NCBI GenBank assembly: GCA_016802295.1
Contig: JAESIW010000136.1
Span: 302,159-366,158, forward strand
DNA length: 64,000 nt
Source: Brachionus rotundiformis
Taxonomy: Eukaryota > Rotifera > Eurotatoria > Ploima > Brachionidae
Direction: 5' to 3'
Both the position numbers and the translations under genes were made by a program. Below are positions 24,624 through 36,585 of this stretch, in pieces. The number at the start of each line of letters is the position of its first letter. Position 1 is the first letter of the stretch. The notes under the pieces are model-generated. The model saw only the letters and a list, made by a program, of their open reading frames with translations. It was not told the DNA's origin and made no database searches.

Positions 24624-26458
24624 ATGAGTTCCTTTAAGCAAATCCAAGTTTTAAAGCAACCAAAACCGGGACAAGTCTTGACCGATAGTGCTCTCTACTG
24701 GAAAGATTACGAATTTCCCACAGTCATTAACGAATATGGAGGCATTAACCATATAGATGTGTCTGAAGTAAGACCAAATTATGTAGTGGCTACACATGCA
24801 TCGAGAGTAATTTTCTAAACTCTTCATTCAATCGTGTATGCTTTTGTACCACTTTTTAGGTACACATTTATGACAGCCTTAAGAAAACCGCTGTGAAAAG
24901 CTTCAGCTTTTCAGAAAATGCCTACAGTGCCAGTTTTCGAAGAGATGGTAAACTAATGTGTGTAGGCTTCGAAACAAATCATGCCAAAGTTTATCCAATA
25001 ATGGAAGATCAACAAAAAGACATGGATCTTGAAGATGCTGAAGCGTCTGGCTCAGCCTCAAAACCTAAAAAGCGCCCATTGAGAAAATTCGATGACCATT
25101 TAGGGTACAAAATAAATGGGAAAATTTTGCTTAATTTTTGTTCATTTATCTTTTTTAAAGACCAGTTCATGTGTGTAAATTTATGAGAAATTTGTATCAA
25201 GTGATGACTGCTTCGGACGATGCTCACGTCCGAATATTTGACTTGGCAACCTCAAGCACAGTAATGAAGCTAAAAGCCCACAAAGATTACATTCGAAGCG
25301 GGTGCACAAGCATGTCCAGCGATGACTTGATTATCACTGGCTCTTATGATAACACAGTTAAAATGATTGACACCAGGATCAATTCGGTGGTTATGACTGT
25401 TGACCATGGTGAACCAGTCGAAAATATTCTCATGTTTCCCTCATCAAATATGATTGTCTCTTGTGGTGGTAACTCTATAAAAATTTGGGATGTGCTTAAA
25501 GGTGGAAATCTAATTCATACAATGATCAATCATCATAAAACAGTGACCAGTTTGTCATTTAGCCATAACTATAAGTATCTCTTATCAGCGGGTCTTGATA
25601 GGTAATTTAAAAAAAATGGGAAAATTTTAAAATTTTATTAATAATTTAAGGCACATTAAAGTATTTGATTTGGCAAATTATGATTTGGTCAGCACAATTG
25701 ACTATCCATCATCCATTTTGTCACTTGGAATTTTGGTAAAACTTAAGCCAATTATGTGACCATAATTAGACTTGAATTTTTTCTTAAGCCAGAAGATAGA
25801 AGTTTGGTAGTGGGAATGAGCGATGGTTTATTGTCGTTCAGGGACAGAAAAAAACATACTTTCGAGAATCAAAAGAGCCAAGCTAGAACTAAAGGATTTA
25901 ATCCCTATAAATACGCAAGTCCGGCAGTGTTTTCCACTTCGGCCACCGATCACCTAATTTTGCACGAAGCTAAGCCCCATTTAAAAAGCTATGATAAAGA
26001 ATTAAAAAAGTTCAATTCTACGAATGCGCTAGATGAGGCGCTTTCATTGAAAACAAGGGTCTACAGTCCCCAAATCACAATTGGTGTAATGCAGGAGTTG
26101 ATACGCAGAGGCACGATTAAGGCTGCCCTTGCTGGAAAAAGTGAAAAATCCCTTGCCATACTAATTAAATTTATACAAAGGTATTTATTATCGAATTGGT
26201 TTTTAATATATTATTATCTATTTTATTTAAAATATAAGGAATATAAGCAATCCAAATTTTACAGCCACTCTGACGGACATATCTAATATTTTGTTAGATT
26301 TGTACATAAACGACATTGGAAAGTATGCAGCTATTGACGACTTGTTCGTTAGGCTAAAAAAAACCATCGACATGGAGATTCAATATCAAACCAATTTGTT
26401 CCAAATCCTTGGCACTTTAGAGACTATCTTTGTTGCACAGAATAATGTTGCTAAATAA
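24624..26458 (+). CDS. UTP15: UTP15 small-subunit processome WD40 protein (6 exons, 521 aa)
   Basis: UTP15 is a nucleolar t-UTP component needed for rDNA transcription and 18S rRNA processing. Exons: 24624-24806, 24860-25104, 25161-25601, 25651-25735, 25789-26180, 26239-26458, total 1566 nt in frame. The N-terminus (LKQPKPGQVLTDSALYWKDY) and WD repeats (TGSYDNTVKMIDTR, VSCGGNSIKIWDVLKGG, HHKTVTSLSFS) follow human UTP15 closely. So do the C-terminal UTP15 domain (LDEALSLKTRVYSPQITIGV...ELIRRGTIKAALAGK) and the total length (human 518). Introns are 48-58 bp. The stop codon overlaps an AATAAA poly(A) signal. Exon 6 (start 26239) has no long ORF of its own and was recovered by phase and homology. 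Confidence 0.93.
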
Positions 26459-27548
26459 AATATTAAAAAAATGTTCCTTTGTTTTTGTTTTATTTTTATG
26501 TATTCTAGAATTTTAATGATTAAAATTATTATTAAGAATTTGTTTTCTTTAGTTGGTTAAAAGTATTTACAATTATCATTCAACAATGGTACAATTAAAC
26601 TGTATTAATAGCTTGGTTGAATGGACCTATTGAAGATAACAGAGGTAAAACAAAAGAGCCTTTTACCAATCATTTGCAGAGCGACAGTTTCCAAGTCAAC
26701 AGAGTGGAAAAGACGTAGAAAGGTTATCAATTGGAAGATACTAAAGCTTAAACGACCAATTAATTTGGCTGCTTAGTTGACCATCACCACACCATCCATC
26801 AAGCTATTGTGCATGGTTTTCTAAACATGAAAAAATTGCTTAGTTAAAAATAGTTGTCGCTCATTAAAATGTAATTAAATCATTTTAAAATTAGATTTAG
26901 ATATAACAGAATTAAAAATAAATTTTTTTTAAAAGTTTTTAGTACTTATTCTTATTTTATTCACCAATATAATTTATTTAAATTTAATTTAAAAGCTTGA
27001 ATTTTAGCTTAAAAACATTAAAAATTTTTTTTTTACTAAATTAGGAAAATTAATTTCTTTTAAACAATTAAAAGATAAAAATGTACTCTATTTTAATTTT
27101 AATAATTGGAATTTGGTCCATTTTTTTTAACCTCCTTAAATTAGATTTATTTTTAGACTTTATTTGAGCAAAAATTTTTTTATTAAACCTAATAAGAATG
27201 TCTCTATGAAGCAATCTTAATTCGTATAAATCTAATCTTAGCTTAGTTGTCAAATTAAATGATTTTAAGAAATAATCAGACTCAAGTGGAACTATAAATT
27301 TTACTAAATTATAAACTTTAAATTGGCAAATATTTTTCTTTCCAAAGAATAAACAAAATAAATGTTAGAAAAAAGAAAATTATATTAAGTCAATATTTCA
27401 ATTTGAAGGGCCTCTTAAAAATTACTCAAACAAAATTTTAAAAGAATTATTCTCTATTACTTTATAATTTCTCACTTGGTAACAACTTTGTCTAAAACAG
27501 CTTAGATTGTTTCTAATTTTCGCCCATTTGCTGTCAAACATTTTGGCT
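26459..27548. other. Intergenic region with a less AT-rich patch
   Basis: About 1.1 kb. The segment 26640-26830 has clearly higher GC than its surroundings yet no open frame on either strand that I can support. It could be a promoter element, an untranslated exon or a relic. The remainder is AT-rich and featureless. Confidence 0.4.
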
Positions 27549-29835
27549 ATGAACAGTGCCAGTGTAGCCGACAACTCACTCTACGCAAAAATATGCGAAG
27601 TAAAGTACGACTCAAGAACCAAGTTCTACGATAGTTACGGTAACTAAATTAAATTTTTGCATGATTTTTTTACCATGTTCTTCATGTGATCTATTTAAAG
27701 CAAAAAAATTTTTTTGAGTAACTATGAAGACCCTTAATTAAAGAGAAAAAAGTTAATTTTAATAAACATTAATAATTACTTACAAGTTTCTTAAAAATTT
27801 TTATTTTTCTTTTGAAAACATTTTAATTGAATATTTTTGACATTAAATAATGAGATATCCTGATTATGTTTGGTCATATTTGAAGGACATAGCTGACATT
27901 TACTACACTGGTAAATGGTATTTACCATAAATGGAAGATTAATTTTTTTTTAAAGAGCAATATGAGTATGAAAGTGAAGAAGATGAGCTTTACCAAACCA
28001 GTATGTTCGATCTGCGGGACCAAGGCTTTAAAGTAGAAAAGCTCAAATGGCGAATTCCTGTCAACCGTGAGAACACCACCATGAACCGAGAGCAAATAAA
28101 GTCAGTGCTCGAGGTGAACAACAAAGGAACTTTCGAAGTGCCAACAAACAGCGCATGCTCAACAGAAAGGTCCATATCAACATCTAAAAACTCGATCAAA
28201 ATAGACCTCTCTTACAACCAATTACCAGCACAGAACCAAAAATTGACCATGCCTGTTTTAAAAAAAGCTCATACTCAACTCAATTTCAAAGACACCAAGC
28301 TCTATCCAAGAATTCTAAAACCTTTGGAAAAAAAAACAGCGGATAGAGTGGTAAAAGTTGAGAGTGACTCGAAAACTGATGCTTCCTTGAGCCAAAAAAG
28401 CTTTACAATGCCACCAATACATCCACTTCCAGCAAATCAGCCTCCATTTCGCAAAGAGACAACAACTTTTGTTCATTTTGTGACCAATCCGTACAGTTTT
28501 TCAGAAAAACCAAAGCCAGAAAGAAAACTGATCAATTATCCGGCATTGATACGCACCAAAAAGTATGTGCCACTTGAAGAGATCAGGACTCAGCCAAAAC
28601 AAGTCATGCAGGAAATAAAAAATATCGAAGTTGAAGAACAAGAGACCAAAATTGAGCCAGAAGTTGCTGATGTCAAGAGCAAAAAAGTTAAAAGCAAAGC
28701 CAAAAAAAATACCAAAAAGAAGAACAAAAAGAAAAAATTGGCTTTGGGTGAGGAAAGTGAAGAATCATTGTCGGATAGTGATCATGTTGACAACATTGAA
28801 CCAACTACTGGTCAAAATACTCGTCCTCAAGGTGCTCAATTGGCCAATAGGCGAATGCGTGAGAAGATCCGCTTCGAAAACTCGCGCATTCACGAATCTT
28901 CCGAAGAAGAATTTGACAATCCAGTGGAAGATTTAAAAGATCTGGAAATAGAAATGGAACAAATTGAGAAAAAAGTTCAACAAGAACAAGAAGAATTGTC
29001 AAACTACGAATACAGAACCAATTTTAGACCAATAGACATAAACATTAAGCCAAGACAGAAAAAAATAACACCATTTGTCAAGCCACAGTTGCCAAATAAA
29101 ATTGAGGTGAACAAAAAAGTAACACCACGTAAACTTGAATCACCCATTGAGGAAGAAAAAAATCAGAAAAAATTTTATCTCAGGCCCCTTCAGCGGCCCT
29201 TTCGTATACCAGAGAACGAAAAGCTTCTTGGCAAAAACACCGATGAGTATGTACTTGAAGACGACTGGCTGCTCAAATGGTGCATATTGGAAAATCACAG
29301 AAATGTTAAATGCGAAGCAGCATTTGCCAAGTATGACACTCGTCAAAGGGGTTTTCTTAATGGTGAAGATTTAATACTTGCTATTGAATCTATAGTTAAG
29401 TTGAACAATTTAAAAATGACTTATCTTTTTAGTGTACTGAATTTGGTCAATGTGGACGCGCTTATTTTTGGTGCTGATATCAAACTATTTACCATAATTG
29501 TCTCTTTGGCAAATAGAATTAATCATTTGGATGACAATTGGTTTAGTAATTTGCTTCCGCAGTATGATTTGTTCACAGTTGAAAACAAGGTGTTCAAAGT
29601 GAAAAACCTGTGGAGCTACCTGGTCGATCAGGAGACCAAGCTTATTTGCATCAAGGATGTTCTTATTGAGTTCGAGGCGGGCGGGGTCACTTCCAAACAT
29701 GTCGAATATGCCAAAGAGAAATTTTCCCACAAAATCTACTTTGATATTGTGGACTATTTGACCTATATACCACTTTTTGTGCATATCCATGACAAAATTA
29801 TCCATAACCCGCTCATAATCAAACAAGATATTTAA
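27549..29835 (+). CDS. Unrecognised lysine-rich protein with an EF-hand-like C-terminal half (~656 aa)
   Basis: Exon 1 is 27549-27639 (ATG in MNSASVADNSLYAKIC); the last exon is 27956-29835, joined in phase. A possible 18-nt microexon (27893-27910, in phase, flanked by AG and GT) could add ADIYYT. The N-terminal half is disordered and includes a lysine-rich block (KAKKNTKKKNKKKK) followed by an acidic patch, which suggests a nucleic-acid or nuclear role only weakly. A short coiled coil lies near residue 330. The C-terminal ~190 residues form an all-helical region with one degenerate EF-hand-like loop (AKYDTRQRGFLNGEDL) and a conserved-looking end (FDIVDYLTYIPLFVHIHDKI). I believe related proteins exist in other invertebrates but cannot name the family. 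Confidence 0.65.
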
Positions 29836-31038
29836 AGAATCTTATTTTTTAATTTTATTTTTATTAAAACTGTAACTAAATTTTTGAATAAATTTTATTT
29901 TTTTGAGATTTTTATTCTATTTTGGCCATTATTTTCACATGCTTATGAGAATGGATCTCAAAATGCATTGGAAAGAAAAAATAACCAATTTTGTGCAGCA
30001 AATCATCGCACAATAAATGAAAATAAATTTTAAAACTTTATTTTCATAGCAAAAAAACAACTTAAAATAAACAAAAAGGTAATTAAATGTAAATTTAAAT
30101 ACTTCGATTAAAATGTTTAAATAATTTATATAATTACTTGAAAGTTTATGTTTTTAAAAGCTAAGTTGTTTATTTGAAAATTAAATGAAATAGTCTGTTT
30201 TGAATACTTTATGAATTTTTGAATTGAGCACTTTTTATCTTCAATATACTTTAGATAATTAAATATTTTATTTTTCAGTGCTAGACTTAATTAATTGTTT
30301 AAAGAAAAATTAAAAATATGAAAAAACTAAGCAAAAGGCTAATGTATTTTTGGGAATAGAAAAACATGAAAAACATTGGCCAAATCAGAAACCGAATAAA
30401 CAAGTTGCCGTCCGAACTAACAGAGAAACTTAATTTTATTCTTTGAGTAAATTAAATTAAACCAAATATTTAAATTTTATATTAGAATACTAAAACAATG
30501 TCCAAATGTCCAATTTTTTGATAGCCTTATGTAATTCAAGAATGCAAAATATTTTTTAAAAAATTTAATCTTTTTAAAAGTTTATTTTACAAACTTGGTC
30601 ACACCTTTTTTTATACTGGTATAAAGTAAAAATTTTTTTTAATAGAAAAAAAAACAAATTAGATGATTTTGTTACCTGATAAATATGTCTCGATTTAAAA
30701 AAAAATATTTAATAATAATTAAAATAAGCAAAATTTTTATATCACCTTTTAAAAAAATAGTTTTTGTTTATTCACAAAATTAAAATATTAGCCAAAAAAT
30801 TAAGTTATTAAGTAGATTAATGGTTAATAAAAATTTTTATAATTTATATTATCATCAATTAAATTTTCATTCATTTTGAAATTAATTAATTATTTTAAAA
30901 GAGAGTTAATCACACGTCTTTCTTTTTGATTTTTATCTTAAAAACTTTTTAGACTTAAAAATATGGGAAAATCCATATTCTTTGATAATGACTATTTAAA
31001 CATAGTTGACTAATTGATTTCTTTCACTCATAATCAAA
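29836..31038. other. AT-rich intergenic region
   Basis: 1.2 kb between two plus-strand genes. Highly AT-rich. No gene, repeat or RNA seen. Confidence 0.5.
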
Positions 31039-32405
31039 ATGAAAATAATTTTATTCAAGTTTATTGTGCTTTGTTTAGCATTTTTTTCCATTGATACAAA
31101 ACCTGAGCCCCAGCAGTGGTTGAGCACCTGTGACAACTGTTTGGATGCAATCTCAAACTGTCTTAGCTGTAGTGAAGAAAAAAACTGCCAAAAATGTATT
31201 AAATCAATTAATCCAAAATGCAACCATTGCTCCAAGGATCTATTTTCCCAAAATGATGGTGAATTGGATCAAGAAGGCTACTTTTTTTGTGATCAATCAG
31301 TTATATTACAGGAATACATTTGTAGAATTAGGTGCCGAGGAGCGTTGTATCAATTTGGTGAATGCGTTAAATCGGAAGAAACCTCTGTTTGCCAATGTTT
31401 CGACGCTACTCCTTTATCCACTTCCCAAACTACAATTACAACCACTAAACACCCATTTGTTCAGAGTAAAAATGCCTCTAATTTTTCGTTTATCTACATT
31501 TAAATTCTATTAAAGGAAATATAACTTTTAGAGTTTTTGCCCAAGAGCCTACTTACATTAACGACTTTAAGGTTTTACCAAACGGTGATTTAGTAGCAGC
31601 TGAATACAATGGACAAATACGAATATTGGATCCTACCGGCGAGGCAAAAAGCACCATATATGCTCATTCAGGTCCTGTTTGGTCAATAGATATTCTTGAA
31701 AATGGTGATCTTGTTAGTGGAGGAGATGACAAAACAATTAAAATATGGGATCTGAGTACCAACTCAGTAAAAATACAACTAAATGGTCACACAGGTTTAG
31801 TCAGAGTTGTGAAAAGCCTGTCTAATGGTCTTTTGGCTTCGGGGTCTACAGATAATAGTGTTAAAATTTGGAATGCTGCAGATGGAAGCTTGGTAACTAC
31901 ATTAATCGGTCATAGCAACCATATTCAAGACTTGGTTATTCTTAGTAATGGCGATTTGGCCAGTGGTTCTAAAGATAAGACTGTAAAAATCTGGGACATC
32001 CAAACAGGAAAATTAAAATATGAGTTTAATGAAAATTTTAATCAGATATGGCGTTTGGCTCTTTTAAAAAGTGGTGATATTTTGATCGTAGAGATGGATA
32101 AAAATTTTAGATCTGTAGATCCAATTACCGGTGAAAATAAGATTCATTTTATTGGCCATACATCTATGCCCAGAGATCTGGCTATTTTGGATAATGGTGA
32201 CATTGCCACTGGTGATTCGGCTCAAGTTATTATTATTTGGGATTCTGCTACTGGTTATATAAAAAAATTGTTTAATAAAAATCCATCTTCATATGATAGT
32301 TATGATATTGTGCGATCGTTGGTGGTAGCACAAACTGGTGACTTGATCGGAGCTTTTGAAAACAAGAAGCTGAAAATTTGGAACACTGGACAAGGACCAT
32401 TTTAA
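31039..32405 (+). CDS. Secreted cysteine-rich protein with WD40 repeats (2 exons, 438 aa)
   Basis: Exons 31039-31465 and 31516-32405 join in phase 1. The product begins with a strong signal peptide (MKIILFKFIVLCLAFFSID). A compact cysteine-rich module of about 100 residues follows, with CxxC pairs (CDNCLDAISNCLSC, CQKCIKS, CNHCSKDL), then a Thr-rich linker. The C-terminal ~300 residues are WD40 blades: GDLVSGGDDKTIKIWD, GLLASGSTDNSVKIWN, GDLASGSKDKTVKIWD and weaker ones, enough for roughly a seven-bladed propeller. No membrane anchor follows, so the protein should be secreted or lumenal, which is unusual for WD40 domains. The ligand is unknown. The cysteine module could be growth-factor-receptor-like, but I cannot assign it. 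Confidence 0.8.
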
Positions 32406-32672
32406 AAATTTATTTAAAAAAAATTTTGACTAATTTACTTAACATTTAGTATCAATAAATAGAAATGATAATTTTCACTTTTTTAGATGATTGTTAAGTT
32501 TTTTTTAATGATTTGATAATAAAAAATTTTAATTAAAAAATAAAATTAATTAGTTAAGTTTTTATTTTATATAATTTCGATAACTGGCAAATTGAAATAA
32601 ACATTCAAAGAAAATAAGCTGGATTTAACATTTTTTATACAGATTAATAACAAACAAAAATTCAAAACAACT

Positions 32673-34197
32673 TTATTGGAGTAATTTTTTTATGTGTGAA
32701 TTGCCAAGCGGACAACCAGCTGGTCTAAAAACATAATTTGGATATTTTGATTTTTCAGAATATTTTTCTTTGCTACGATGTTCCCATCTAGATGCATTGC
32801 CGACCAATTCGTCAAGTTTAGGTGTCGGCATGATCGGCATCTTTGGCAACCGAGAACTGCAGCTTTCACTCCTAACTTTTTCAATTTTTTTTGGCTAAAT
32901 AATTAAATTTATTTTAGAATTTTTTTTCAAATATTTTATCAACATACCTCTTCAAAAACATTTAATAACATATTCAAATATTTTATAGATTTTTTTAGTT
33001 CAAGATTTTTATTGTATAAATCGATGAGGTATTTTGTTTCTTTGGTAAACACGTTCTTTTGATGCATGCTAAATGGTCGCTTAGACCAGTCTAAGCCTTC
33101 ATAGTGTCTCTCATTTATAAAATCATCTGTGTACAGCTCAATCAGCCGCCTCAAGCTCGAACTGGAATGGATACTTTGACCAAATTGGTCGTGGTATAGC
33201 TGTTTATAGCATGACTTGGAAAAAAAGTCAATTAAATTCAAAAATAATTATTAACTTACGTCTAAATCGACATAATTTCTTATCCTAGTTGAAAATAAGC
33301 TTTCCATCGAACCATAGTGATGGAAAATTTTCAAAATTTTACCATCATTAAGGATACTTTCAATTTTGTTAACAAATAACTTGGCATTTTCACTAGAATT
33401 TTTTTTTATAGACAGATAGTCAAAGCACCAAATGAACTCATCACACTTTAGACACACTAATGACAAACTATTTTGGTAAGTAAAAACTCTAAAACCAATC
33501 TTATTTGATTGTTTTAATTGAAAATCTAAAATCTTTTGAAAAGAAAAGTTAATAAAAATTAAATTTCTAAGTTGTCTTTTTTTACTGATATAGCCGAGTC
33601 AAAATCGGAGATAATTCCGAAAGGAAAAGCTTCTGTTGAGAGATTAGGTGAGCTTTCACGTTTGGACAAATTATCCTCATTCCATTCAAATTCCGCTGAA
33701 TTATTGCCAATGCTGCTAATACTGATGTCGTCAATTTGTCTACTTAATGGTACCACTTGGCTATAGCTGTTCTTCAAAATGGAAATATTAGATGTATTTA
33801 ACAACTCTTCATCTAATTTGTCTTTTTCTTCACTGATAAATAAACAATTAATTAAAACCGTTTAATCATTATTTAATATTTACCGTGAGAGGCTTTTTTG
33901 ACTTGATTTTGAACTATTAATTGAATTAACTTAATAAAAGAGAAGGAAGTTAAAGATTAAAAAGATAACTTATCCAATTTTACGTGAAAATTTTTTACTG
34001 ATTATATCAGTGGAATAAATTTCCATAAAACCAAGGTAGAATTCGCAATTCTCTAGATCGTATACATTCTGTATTGTCAAGCGTTTGCTATCTTCATCAA
34101 CATAGTAAAGAGTTCCCTTGTAGGTCTTGTCAGAAAAATTAAAAACAATTGTAGAGCCAGTCTTGTCGCTCAAATCTTTTAGACCATGGTCGGACAT
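32673..34197 (-). CDS. EXD1: EXD1-like LSm + 3'-5' exonuclease-fold protein (6 exons, 422 aa)
   Basis: Exons in reading order: 33984-34197, 33884-33929, 33586-33832, 33260-33532, 32948-33214, 32673-32894, total 1269 nt. Residues ~1-70 look like an Sm/LSm domain (GSTIVFNFSDKTYKGTLYYV, YDLENCEFYLGFMEI). A Ser-rich linker follows, then a DnaQ-like exonuclease fold (SLVCLKCDEFIWCFDY, ILNDGKILKIFHHYGSMESL, RNYVDLDSCYKQLY). This LSm-then-exonuclease order is that of EXD1, an RNA adaptor in piRNA biogenesis. The usual Asp-x-Glu of the first exonuclease motif is absent (IGFRVFTYQNS instead), so it is probably catalytically dead, as reported for silkworm EXD1. The small 46-bp exon 2 and the last exon are supported by phase. 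The WD40 gene ends convergently 267 bp away. Confidence 0.68.
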
Positions 34198-34361
34198 TTC
34201 TTTCCAAAAAATTAAATTACTAAATAAGGATAACAATTTTTTTAATTTATCTTCGAGTGTTACATCAAAAGAGTATTTTTTTTTTAAATTTAAAAAATAT
34301 GTAATATTATTTTATTTATAAATTAAAAATAAAAATTTTAATTGTAAGTTGTGTCTTTGAC

Positions 34362-35035
34362 TTATGCAGAGAGAATTTGTCTGCGTACTTTTTCAGTAGC
34401 CAAATGGTCAAGATAGCTTTTTCGCTTTTTGGCGATGACTGTGAAAACTATACAAATGAAAAGAGAGGTAAACTCAAAAGCCCAATAGTGCTTTTTTAAA
34501 ATATGGACCGGAACTGGACAACTCTTAGACACAGAGCCATAATTTTCACAATTGACTACTTCTTTGTATCCCGTGTCTTTACAAGCTAGCAATGAGGACC
34601 GTATGAGTGAATCGCACTTTTGGCACGGCTCTACCAAGCTATATTTTTCTGTTTCCCAGCAATTTTTTGACTTCAAGTTTGTATTTTTATCTTTAACTAA
34701 GGAATCTATTAAAGGATCTTTGACTAAAGATTAATTTTGGAAAATTAATAAATTATCTTTTCTTACCAGATTTTTTGGTTTCTAATGTAACATCTTCAGA
34801 TGAATCTGTTTCACTTGGGATGACTGTGTTGTGAACTAGTGTTTTAGAATGATACGTAATATTATAGAAATTTTCAAAATACAAAAAAGTGATTGCTATG
34901 CTTTAATTAGAAGAATTTATTTTAAAAAAATATTATTATATAGAATAGATACATTATTATAGCAGCGAATGTAGCGATCAACTTTTTTTTGCTGATGCAG
35001 CTGCAGGACTCGAATATTGAAATAATTGGATTCAT
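34362..35035 (-). CDS. JTB: JTB-family small membrane protein (3 exons, 192 aa)
   Basis: Exons 34953-35035, 34767-34900 and 34362-34723 (579 nt, in frame). The N-terminus has a hydrophobic signal/anchor (LIATFAAIIIIAITFLYF). The conserved JTB ectodomain follows with its cysteine pattern (CWETEKYSLVEPCQKC, ACKDTGYKEVVNC, SCPVPVHILKKHYW). Then come a transmembrane helix (FEFTSLFICIVFTVIAKKR) and the short cytoplasmic tail LATEKVRRQILSA, matching the LEKVRKQI ending of human JTB. JTB is implicated in cytokinesis and mitochondrial function in mammals. The gene is head-to-tail with the EXD1-like gene, with 165 bp between its stop and the EXD1 start codon. The extra Thr/Ser-rich stretch between the anchor and the cysteine module is longer than in vertebrates. 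Confidence 0.88.
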
Positions 35036-35604
35036 TTGAAATAAAATGATAAATCTATTTGTGGAGGTATTGGTTAAGCTGCATTATTTTAGTCTGAATT
35101 ATTTTTTTAATTTTTACTCATATTTTAATAATTACATGAAAAAAAATTAAAATTCATTACTTATTAAGTATAAAAGTATAATTAAGTATAAATTTTTTAT
35201 ACAAGTTTAAATTTTTTTCTAAATTGCAGAAATAAATTTAATTTTATTCGTTGTATAATTAATTTTTAGTTTGTTTTTATTTAATTTAATACTCAATCGA
35301 AATGTACCAAAAATTATTAAATATTGATTAAATAAAGATTTAATTTAAAGAATTTTTATTTTAATTTTTTTTAATTTGAATTTAATTAATGATCCTGCAA
35401 AAAATTTGATTTATTGGTACAATTTTAACCAACTTTTGCTCTTTTAAAGATGTAAAGAAGCTACTAAAAACCCTGAGTATGGAAGAGGTCGAAAAAAACG
35501 ACCTTCGTGACATAGACTTGGACAGACAAAAATAATATTAAAGACTATTTACAATATTTTTAATTATTTTAAATTCTTTAAGCCAAATTATTAAAATGTA
35601 TATT
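35036..35604. other. AT-rich intergenic region
   Basis: Upstream flank of the JTB-like gene. A less AT-rich patch around 35440-35535 has no supportable frame. Nothing else seen. Confidence 0.4.
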
Positions 35605-36585
35605 ATAAAATTTTATAGATGACTTCGATTTACCTCATTTTCAGTATGTATCCGGGGATATATATTTTATGTTTTCTTTCAATAATATTTAGTTGGAAAA
35701 TCCATAAAAGTATCTTGGGAATACATATGAGAATACATACATTGAGGATAAATGTGGGGATACAAATTTGAATAAATAGATCCTTTATATTAATATTATT
35801 TATTTACCTTTGATAAAAAATGTAGATATATAACATAAAATAAACGCAAAGTTATTAAAAAATAAGATAGTTGTTTGAAAAAATTAAAATTCATTAATCA
35901 ATTCAATTAAAGTAATTAAGCTTAAATGTGTAACTCTTTCAGATTGCTTAGTAGGTTCAGTAACTCCAGGAATACTCAGTAAAAGATAATGAAGTTCTCC
36001 ATTTTTTTTAATCTAAAAGCTCGTTGAATTGGTAATTTTCTTTAATTTTACCAATTAATTTATTTTGAACGACATTAAAAGATACCGAATCTTTACTTGA
36101 ACCTTCTGTTCTTGTAAGTTTTTTAAAAGCTTTATACTAAAAGTATTTGAGAAGTTTGGTCAACTGCTATATCTGAACAACAGCGAACTAAGAATAAAAT
36201 TGAGCGACAATGATAATGGTAATATCAATTCACCTATTCCAGAGAATAAACACCAACGATTGTGTAACATTTTGTTAAAATGATTTTTGAAGAATTTGAT
36301 TAATATAAAAAAAAACGGTTTTATGTTTTGGCTTTTCCTTAATTAGTGTTTTTTATCTTCACTTCACTTTTTTTTTTCATTTTATATCAAAGGTGAATAA
36401 ATAATATTAATAAAAAAGATTTTTTTATTCAAATCCGTATGCCCACATTTATTATCAAATGCATGTATTTTCACATCTATTCCCAGGATACTTTTATGGA
36501 TTTTCCAACTAAATATTATTGAAAGAATACATAAATACATGCTGAAAATGGGGTTAATCAAACTCATCTATACCCAATTTTGAAA
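35605..36585. mobile_element. Foldback element with ~200-bp inverted arms
   Basis: The left arm (about 35613-35821) is inverted and about 85-90 percent alike, by eye, to the right arm (about 36379-36580). Matching blocks include TTGGAAAATCCATAAAAGTATC, split here for length as TTGGAAAATCC and ATAAAAGTATC, plus TTTCAATAATATTTAG and ATTAATATTATTTATT. The arms enclose about 560 bp of AT-rich DNA without a transposase ORF. This fits a non-autonomous foldback or long-TIR MITE. The mismatches between arms show it is not very recent. Exact ends and a target duplication could not be fixed. Confidence 0.72.

Noticed and set aside
31130..31513. 127-codon plus ORF overlapping the secreted WD40 gene
   Set aside because: Second frame; the signal peptide, cysteine spacing and splice to the WD40 exon belong to the frame from 31039.
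32690..32884. 64-codon minus ORF at the EXD1 3' end
   Set aside because: Wrong frame; the correct frame, joined in phase after 32948, ends at 32673.
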